Below are positions 5,738 through 10,088 of a stretch of 10,088 nt of DNA, piece after piece. Each line of letters begins with the position of its first letter. The first letter of the stretch is position 1. The translations under genes and the position numbers were made by a program. The notes below the pieces were generated by a model. That model had not been told where the DNA came from. It made no database searches and was given only the letters and a program-made list of their open reading frames with translations. The stretch is from Sphaerochaeta sp. Lineage in GTDB: Bacteria > Spirochaetota > Spirochaetia > Sphaerochaetales > Sphaerochaetaceae. Where the stretch lies: contig DMOO01000217.1 in assembly GCA_003456855.1 (NCBI GenBank), positions 1 to 10,088 on the forward strand, written 5' to 3'.

Positions 5738-6876
5738 GGGTTCTCCTTGCTGCTGATCATGTTCTCTATGGTTGAAAGTACCTCCTCCAGGTTCGGGTCA
5801 TCCTTGACGGAGACCTTAAGGCACCTCTCCCCGGAGAGGCAGAAGGAGTTTATGGCGAACAGAGTCTCCTCCGTCACCAGGTCCATCTTGTTAAGAAGCA
5901 CAAGGCGGGGCTTGTCGAAGGCCTTGAGGTCCTCAAGTACGCTTCGTGTGGTCTCCCAGCACATCAGAAAGTCATCGCGGGAGGCGTCGAGCACAATGAG
6001 AAGCACATCAGCCAGGACTGCCTCCTCAAGGGTTGACTTGAAGGAGTCGACAAGCTCGTGCGGAAGGTCGCTGACAAAGCCTACCGTGTCTGTGAACAGG
6101 GATGTACCTCCACCTGGGAGGTGGACACGTCTTGTCGTGGGGTCCAGGGTCGCGAAGAGCTTGTCCTCCGAGAGGACGTTGGCATCTGAGATTCGGTTGA
6201 GCAGGGTGGACTTCCCGCTGTTGGTGTAGCCCACGATGGCGACATTGGGCACGTTTCCCTGTCTTCTGTTGCGTCTCTGGACATCGCGGCTCTTTCCGAT
6301 CTCGTCGATCTCACGCTTAAGGCGCACGATCCTTGCCTGGGCCTGGCGGCGGTCAAGCTCAAGCTGCTTCTCTCCGCTTCCCTTGGCGCCCTTGACGCCG
6401 CCGCGCTGCTGGGAGAGCTCGCCCCATTTGCGCTTCAGCCTTGGAAGGGAGTACTGGAGCTGTGCAAGCTCCACCTGGAGCCTTGCCTCACGGGTTGTGG
6501 CGCGGTTCGCGAAGATCTGGAGGATTATCTCCTGCCTGTCCACCACGGCTATGCCCAGGATCTGCTCCAGATTCCTCTGGATGCGCGGGCTGACCGAGTT
6601 GTTGAAGACCACCAGGTTGCACTGGTTCTCCTGCGCGTACCATGCAAGCCTCTGGACCTGGCCGGTTCCTATGTACGTGGCGCTGTTGAAGCTTCTTATG
6701 TTGAAGAAGTCCCAGCAGGCGCACTTGATGCCAAGCGTTGTGCACAGGGACTCGAGCTCGTCACGCCTTCGCTCTGCGGCTGCGCGCGATGGGGCCTGGT
6801 CAGAGGTCACCACGAGCATTGCCGTGATCTTCCTGAAGATGTCCTGTGGCTTGGTCATGTCCAACTTGGTTTGCAT
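5734..6876 (-). CDS. hflX: Ribosome-associated GTPase HflX
   Basis: P-loop GTPase that splits stalled 70S ribosomes, notably under heat stress, in the bacteria where it has been studied; cytoplasmic, about 380 aa. An N-terminal HflX domain includes VVFNNSVSPRIQRNLE and the glycine-rich loop GGVKGAKGSGEKQLELDRR at 159-177. A helical linker follows, then the G domain: G1 GYTNSGKS at 216-223, G3 DTVGF at 263-267, G4 NKMD at 329-332 and a G5-like VSVKD near 355. The frame stays open to 7044, but that extra part is antisense to ychF. I place the start at ATG 6876 (MQTKLDMTKPQ); ATG 6858 is an alternative. Neither has a Shine-Dalgarno, and an extended -10 ends six bases before 6876, so the mRNA may be leaderless. 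It is coupled by ATGA to the downstream lipoprotein gene. Confidence 0.92.
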   Translation of the reverse strand: MQTKLDMTKPQDIFRKITAMLVVTSDQAPSRAAAERRRDELESLCTTLGIKCACWDFFNIRSFNSATYIGTGQVQRLAWYAQENQCNLVVFNNSVSPRIQRNLEQILGIAVVDRQEIILQIFANRATTREARLQVELAQLQYSLPRLKRKWGELSQQRGGVKGAKGSGEKQLELDRRQAQARIVRLKREIDEIGKSRDVQRRNRRQGNVPNVAIVGYTNSGKSTLLNRISDANVLSEDKLFATLDPTTRRVHLPGGGTSLFTDTVGFVSDLPHELVDSFKSTLEEAVLADVLLIVLDASRDDFLMCWETTRSVLEDLKAFDKPRLVLLNKMDLVTEETLFAINSFCLSGERCLKVSVKDDPNLEEVLSTIENMISSKENP

Positions 6877-6882
6877 GTGGGA

Positions 6883-6891
6883 ATCATAACA
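6883..6891 (-). promoter_or_regulatory. Extended -10 element directly before the hflX start
   Basis: On the minus strand TGTTATGAT occupies 6891-6883: TGN plus TATGAT (5 of 6 to consensus). Six bases (TCCCAC) separate it from ATG 6876, so the A of the ATG is in the usual position for transcription start. The -35 position 17 bases upstream (TTTTCC, 6911-6906) is weak. Confidence 0.5.
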
Positions 6892-6899
6892 TATAGAGC

Positions 6900-7035
6900 A
6901 AGGAGGAAAAAGATGATAATATGCTCTTGCAACATGGTTTTGGAGGCGGTCAATGGGACTCAATTGCGGCATAGTAGGACTTCCGAACGTAGGAAAATCG
7001 ACAATCTTCTCAGCGCTCACAAGCGCACCGGCTGA
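6900..7035 (+). other. Strong ribosome binding site and 40-codon out-of-frame ORF overlapping the ychF start
   Basis: AAGGAGG at 6900-6906 is followed, six bases later, by ATG at 6913, an ideal initiation arrangement. The frame runs 40 codons (starting [15 protein letters not shown]) to TGA at 7033-7035 and overlaps the ychF start in another frame. The encoded peptide resembles nothing I recognise. It could be an upstream regulatory ORF for ychF. It counts only if transcription begins before 6900. One candidate is a weak TATAGA at 6892-6897, but that would start near 6904 and miss the binding site. On the minus strand these bases lie in the hflX promoter, so a pyrimidine-rich promoter element may be all they are. 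Confidence 0.25.
6915..6920 (+). promoter_or_regulatory. Candidate -10 of ychF
   Basis: GATAAT (5 of 6 to consensus) would start transcription near 6927, leaving a leader of about 26 bases that includes GGAGG at 6942-6946. There is no recognisable -35. This promoter would overlap the hflX -35 region on the other strand, so the divergent promoters would compete. Confidence 0.35.
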
Positions 7036-8053
7036 GGCGGCCAACTATCCGTTCTGCACCATAGAGCCCAATGTGGGCATAGTCAACGTCCCTGATGAGA
7101 GGCTGGACAGGATAGTCAAGCTGATCCCGCCTGCAAAGGTCATCCCTGCAGTGACGGAGTTCGTTGACATCGCTGGCCTGGTCGCCGGTGCATCCAAGGG
7201 CGAGGGTCTTGGAAACAAGTTCCTTGCCAACATCCGTGAGGTTGGAGTCATCGCTCACGTCGTGCGCTGCTTCGACAACCCGGACATCATCCATGTGAAC
7301 AACAGGATCGACCCGGCAAGCGACATAGAGACGATCGACATCGAGCTCTGCCTCGCCGACTACGACACGGTGGACAAGAGATACCAGAAGGACTCCAAGC
7401 TTGCAAAAGTCAACCACTCAAAGGACCTGCTGGCCGTCATCCCGATCTACGAGAAGCTCCTTGCAGGCCTTGAGAAGGGCATAAGCGCAAGGTCCATAAT
7501 CACAGACCCTGATGAGAGGGCCATGGTCTATGACCTCCACCTGATCACCATGAAGCCTGTGATCTACGTCTGCAACATAGACGAGAACTCCATCGGTGAG
7601 GACAACGACTATGTGAAGACGGTCAAGGCCATAGCGGAGAAGGAGGGTGCCTCGGTCGTCACGATTTGCGGAAAGGTCGAGGCTGAGATAGCCCAGATGG
7701 ACACACCTGAGGAGAGGGCCGAGTTCCTGTCCGAGATGGGTCTTGAGGAGAGCGGAATGAACGCCCTGATCCGTGAGGCATACGCGACTCTGGGACTGAG
7801 GACCTTCTTCACAGCCGGACCTGACGAGGACCGAGCCTGGACCTTCAAGGCCGGAAGCAAGGCTCCGCAGGCTGCGGGCGTCATCCACACGGACTTCGAG
7901 AAGGGCTTCATCAAGGCCGAGGTCTACAGCTGCGAGGATCTGTTCAAGTACGGCTCCGAGGCCAAGGTCAAGGAGGCGGGAAAGCTCAGGATAGAGGGCA
8001 AGGAATACGTCGTCCAGGACGGCGATGTGATGTTCTTCCGCTTCAACGTATAA
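6953..8053 (+). CDS. ychF: Redox- and stress-linked P-loop ATPase YchF (OLA1 family)
   Basis: Universally conserved Obg-related NTPase that binds ribosomes; 366 aa, the normal length. G1 is GLPNVGKST at 9-17 and G3 is DIAG at 72-75, followed by [13 protein letters not shown] at 79-91. The nucleotide-specificity motif at 208-211 is NIDE, that is NxxE rather than NKxD, which is the YchF feature linked to preference for ATP over GTP. A coiled-coil insertion spans roughly 125-195. The C-terminal TGS domain starts near 283 ([17 protein letters not shown]) and ends in the family's [13 protein letters not shown] at 6942-6946, six bases before ATG 6953, supports the start. It is divergent from hflX across 76 bases. 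In E. coli YchF has been reported to restrain translation of leaderless mRNAs, which is relevant to the candidate leaderless genes here. Confidence 0.95.
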   Translation: MGLNCGIVGLPNVGKSTIFSALTSAPAEAANYPFCTIEPNVGIVNVPDERLDRIVKLIPPAKVIPAVTEFVDIAGLVAGASKGEGLGNKFLANIREVGVIAHVVRCFDNPDIIHVNNRIDPASDIETIDIELCLADYDTVDKRYQKDSKLAKVNHSKDLLAVIPIYEKLLAGLEKGISARSIITDPDERAMVYDLHLITMKPVIYVCNIDENSIGEDNDYVKTVKAIAEKEGASVVTICGKVEAEIAQMDTPEERAEFLSEMGLEESGMNALIREAYATLGLRTFFTAGPDEDRAWTFKAGSKAPQAAGVIHTDFEKGFIKAEVYSCEDLFKYGSEAKVKEAGKLRIEGKEYVVQDGDVMFFRFNV

Positions 8054-8079
8054 AAGAAACAGGCCTCGGAAGAGGCCTG
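8051..8079 (-). terminator. Intrinsic terminator of the leftward lipoprotein gene
   Basis: CAGGCCTC (8060-8067) pairs with GAGGCCTG (8072-8079) around a GGAA loop, an 8-bp GC-rich stem. Read leftwards it is followed by TTTCTTTTA (8059-8051), a U-rich tract that overlaps the ychF stop codon TAA. Rightwards there is no U-tract, so it should end the lipoprotein transcript well and ychF only weakly. Confidence 0.75.
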
Positions 8080-8108
8080 CACAAACTTATCAAATCAATG
8101 ACCTGTAA

Positions 8109-8852
8109 TCAATACTCTAGATAGAAATCAATGCTTTCATGCAGAAGCAGGAAATCGATTAACGGGAATGAGAACTCGACCGTCTTCTTTCCCTTGAGCT
8201 TTCCGTCGTGCTCCAGGATGTTGCTTGGGGCAACTATCTGGATTCTTATTGATGAGTTCCCGATGCTCTCAGGGCACTGCTCGCCCAGGATGAAGGAGAC
8301 CATCTCCAGGTACTCCTCCTCGGTCAGGTCGTGGTTGTAAAGAGGTCCGTAGACCTCGAAGTTCGGGTCGGCAAGGAACGGGATGATTTTTGTAAGCTGC
8401 GCGTAGTTGTCCATGTTTATTGAAATCTCCACACGCGTGTGCCAGTCCTTCTCTTTCATGGTCACTATGGTCTGGTCGCTCTGGCCGTTGGACAGGTCCA
8501 CCAGAAGCTGGTTGAAGTCGGTGAAGGTGAAGTCGCCCATGTACGTGTTGTACCCGGTCTCTATGAACTTTATGTCGCCCGTAACCTTGGACCTTTCCAG
8601 GTTCTTGACGAAGTCCTGGACGGCGACGTCTATGATAGGGTCGTTGTTCCCCTGGTCATCCCAGTTGGACAGGTCCTCGACGACACCGACGAAGAAGTCG
8701 TCGACTGACAGATCCACATGGCTCTTGCCAGGGACGGCGGGTGTCTCTGTGTAGTCTCCCTGCAGGGTCATCTTCTCCGCCACCACGCAGGAGGACAGGA
8801 GCACCATGGCAAGGACCAGCAGGGCTGACAATGAAGCGATTGACTTTTTCAT
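8109..8852 (-). CDS. Predicted lipoprotein of unknown function
   Basis: A 247-aa protein with a signal peptide (MKKSIASLSALLVLAMVLLSSC) and lipobox LSSC, Cys22 being the lipidated residue. The mature part is acidic and mixed alpha/beta with no recognised motif. Its organisation (a polar strand-rich N-terminal part, a helical middle near EEEYLEMVSFILGEQ, then IRIQIVAPSNILEHDGK and KKTVEFSFPLIDFLLL) faintly recalls LppM/DUF3153-like lipoproteins, in which a P-x-x-I segment and a V-x-F strand occur near the end; I give that little weight. The start is fixed: an in-frame TGA at 8858-8856 prevents any extension. No Shine-Dalgarno precedes it, and a TATATT ends six bases before the ATG, so it may be leaderless. 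Divergent from topA. Confidence 0.78.
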   Translation of the reverse strand: MKKSIASLSALLVLAMVLLSSCVVAEKMTLQGDYTETPAVPGKSHVDLSVDDFFVGVVEDLSNWDDQGNNDPIIDVAVQDFVKNLERSKVTGDIKFIETGYNTYMGDFTFTDFNQLLVDLSNGQSDQTIVTMKEKDWHTRVEISINMDNYAQLTKIIPFLADPNFEVYGPLYNHDLTEEEYLEMVSFILGEQCPESIGNSSIRIQIVAPSNILEHDGKLKGKKTVEFSFPLIDFLLLHESIDFYLEY

Positions 8853-8858
8853 GTGTCA

Positions 8859-8888
8859 AATATAAACCAGCAGGGCCATGTTCAGCAA
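8859..8888 (-). promoter_or_regulatory. Promoter directly before the 8852 start
   Basis: Read leftwards: TTGCTG (8888-8883), an 18-base spacer, then TATATT (8864-8859). Six bases (TGACAC) separate the -10 from ATG 8852, so transcription is predicted to start at the A of the ATG. The -35 matches only in TTG. Confidence 0.45.
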
Positions 8889-8904
8889 GATTCGCTATAT
8901 TTTT

Positions 8905-8921
8905 CTTAATCATAGATTAAG
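8905..8921. repeat. 17-base palindrome between divergent promoters
   Basis: CTTAATC (8905-8911) and GATTAAG (8915-8921) are perfect inverted copies with ATA between. It lies upstream of both the leftward lipoprotein promoter and the rightward topA promoter, about where a regulator serving either side could bind. It has no U-tract and low GC, so it is not a terminator. Confidence 0.4.
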
Positions 8922-8956
8922 GGGCGGAGGAGCCGAAAAAAGTTTGTTTTCCGATG

Positions 8957-8985
8957 TTGACAACCTCGAACTTTGTTTCTATATA
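8957..8985 (+). promoter_or_regulatory. Sigma-70 promoter of topA
   Basis: Perfect -35 TTGACA at 8957-8962, a 17-base spacer and TATATA at 8980-8985, inside a TATATATATTA run that also offers TATATT slightly downstream. Transcription would start near 8992 and give a leader of about 30 bases. It is the best promoter in the window, and an AT-rich -10 of this kind may be sensitive to supercoiling. Confidence 0.75.
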
Positions 8986-9021
8986 TATTAGGCACTGTAA
9001 TTCGACACAAGGAGAATTCCA

Positions 9022-10088
9022 ATGGCGGAGAAGAAAGTAATCATCGTAGAGTCGCCTACAAAGGCAAAGACCATAAGAAGATTCCTTGGAAATGACTGCA
9101 CTGTCGTTGCAAGCAACGGACACATCAGAACACTTCCGAAAAACGATTTATGTATCGACGTCAAAAACGGCTACAAGCCGAAATATGTCATAGACGAGAC
9201 CAAGGAGAAGGTCATCTCCCAGATCAAGAGCGAGCTCAAGGGAGCCGACGAGCTGATCCTGGCAACTGATGAGGACCGCGAGGGAGAGAGCATCAGCTGG
9301 CACCTAGTCGAGGTTCTCAAGCCTAAGATGCCAACCAGGAGAATGGTCTTCCACGAGATCACGAAGAAGGCGATCCTCGAGGCCTTCGAGAAGGGCAGGG
9401 ACCTGGACATGAACCTCGTGCACGCCCAGGAAGCCAGAAGGGTCCTGGACAGACTTTACGGCTACACCATCTCACCTGTTCTCTGGTCAAAGCTCTCCAA
9501 CAAGAGCCTCAGCGCCGGAAGAGTCCAGTCACCTGGTCTCAGACTTGTTGTCGACCGCGAGAGACTCAGACTGACATTCAAAAAGTCAGAGTACTGGGAC
9601 GTCAAGGCAACCTACGCAGAGGGCTTCTTCTCCCAGATAGAGAGCATCGACGGACAGAGGGTCGCCAACGGAAAGGACTTTGACAGCGAGACCGGCAAGT
9701 ACACAGGCTCCTCGAAGGTCATCCTCCTTTCAGAGGAGGACGCAAAGGGTCTGGCAGCTTCACTCAAGAAGAGCGATTTCATCATCTCCGACATCAAGGA
9801 GAAGCAGATCACCCAGAGACCGGCACCGCCTTTCATCACCAGCACACTCCAGCAGGAGGGAAACAGAAAGCTCCACCTGAGCGCCAGGGACACGATGAGA
9901 GTGGCCCAGAGCCTGTACGAGAACGGTTTCATCACCTACATGAGAACAGACAGCCCGACACTCTCCCAGGAGGGAATCAGGGCTGCAAGAGAGGCAGCAC
10001 TTGCACTCTACGGTTCAGACTATGTGCCTGAGAAGTCACGCCAGTACGCAGCAAAGAGCTCAAGCGCCCAGGAGGCCCACGAGGCCAT
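9022..10088 (+). CDS. topA: DNA topoisomerase I (type IA), N-terminal 355 codons; runs off the right edge
   Basis: Relaxes negatively supercoiled DNA through a transient 5'-phosphotyrosine link. The TOPRIM domain begins MAEKKVIIVESPTKAKT, with the acidic residue Glu10 and the metal-binding block TDEDREGE (Asp83, Asp85, Glu87). LSAGRVQSPGLRLV at 163-176 is the family motif in domain IV. The active site is FITYMRTDSP, with catalytic Tyr306 and Arg308 (Tyr319 and Arg321 in E. coli). The last visible residues, SAQEAHEA, precede the usual AIRPT block, so the reading frame is intact as far as can be seen. AAGGAG at 9009-9014, seven bases before ATG 9022, supports the start. The zinc-ribbon tail, if any, lies outside. 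No stop codon occurs in the window. Confidence 0.95.
   Translation, partial: MAEKKVIIVESPTKAKTIRRFLGNDCTVVASNGHIRTLPKNDLCIDVKNGYKPKYVIDETKEKVISQIKSELKGADELILATDEDREGESISWHLVEVLKPKMPTRRMVFHEITKKAILEAFEKGRDLDMNLVHAQEARRVLDRLYGYTISPVLWSKLSNKSLSAGRVQSPGLRLVVDRERLRLTFKKSEYWDVKATYAEGFFSQIESIDGQRVANGKDFDSETGKYTGSSKVILLSEEDAKGLAASLKKSDFIISDIKEKQITQRPAPPFITSTLQQEGNRKLHLSARDTMRVAQSLYENGFITYMRTDSPTLSQEGIRAAREAALALYGSDYVPEKSRQYAAKSSSAQEAHEA

Noticed and set aside
6236..6889. 217-codon plus-strand frame
   Set aside because: It is antisense to hflX, with no ribosome binding site or recognisable motif.
6877..7044. 56-residue N-terminal extension of HflX
   Set aside because: It is antisense to the start and G1 region of ychF, has no HflX-like sequence, and would cover the hflX promoter.
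8439..8708. Plus-strand frame of 89 codons opposite the orphan lipoprotein gene
   Set aside because: It is a Val-rich antisense shadow. The minus-strand gene has a signal peptide, lipobox and terminator.
8922..8940. Terminator from the GC-rich patch followed by AAAAAA
   Set aside because: Only a 3-bp stem can form, and no gene ends there; both flanking genes read outward.
1..10088. CRISPR array, tRNA, insertion sequence or prophage remnants
   Set aside because: No regularly spaced repeats, cloverleaf sequence, transposase-like frame or phage gene was seen on either strand.

Overview
The window looks like the chromosome of a Gram-negative bacterium with many lipoproteins and a moderately high GC content. 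A spirochaete (Treponema or Sphaerochaeta type) is my best guess. This is an inference from protein style: two lipoproteins with LTSC and LSSC lipoboxes, a short exported barrel-like protein carrying a GSPSG motif, a GETGPNGG/RLPT/YWSS lipoprotein, and frequent AGA/AGG arginine codons. No rRNA, tRNA, CRISPR array or insertion sequence was found. No stretch longer than about 170 bases lacks a gene.

Left block (1-2017, + strand). A 5'-incomplete membrane protein, which reads as the end of an MFS-type carrier joined to a DUF4234-like domain, overlaps a PlsC-type acyltransferase by ATGA. That gene overlaps a second PlsC-type acyltransferase by 20 bases. The three look like one operon concerned with membrane lipids. 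The first 42 bases are a fold-back copy of bases 95-128, so the very start of the window should not be trusted as native sequence.

Middle block (2047-5737). An M18 aminopeptidase has its own extended -10 promoter. It converges on a small exported barrel-like protein across a bidirectional terminator. The barrel gene and rlmN diverge from an AT-rich intergenic region. rlmN then converges on a lipoprotein gene so tightly that the two stop codons share one CTAG.

Right block (5734-10088). hflX reads leftwards and is coupled by ATGA to that lipoprotein gene. ychF reads rightwards from a 76-base region shared with hflX, so two ribosome-associated P-loop NTPases are divergently paired. ychF converges on a second, unrecognised lipoprotein gene, with a hairpin between them. 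The right edge holds the first 355 codons of topA, which has a near-consensus sigma-70 promoter.

Most genes are housekeeping: rRNA methylation, ribosome rescue, translation control, DNA topology and peptide turnover. The least ordinary signals are three. First, the transporter plus two acyltransferases may form a lysolipid salvage unit. Second, two genes (hflX and the lipoprotein at 8109-8852) have a -10 element exactly six bases before an ATG and no Shine-Dalgarno, suggesting leaderless mRNAs. Third, a strong ribosome binding site with an out-of-frame ATG lies just before ychF.
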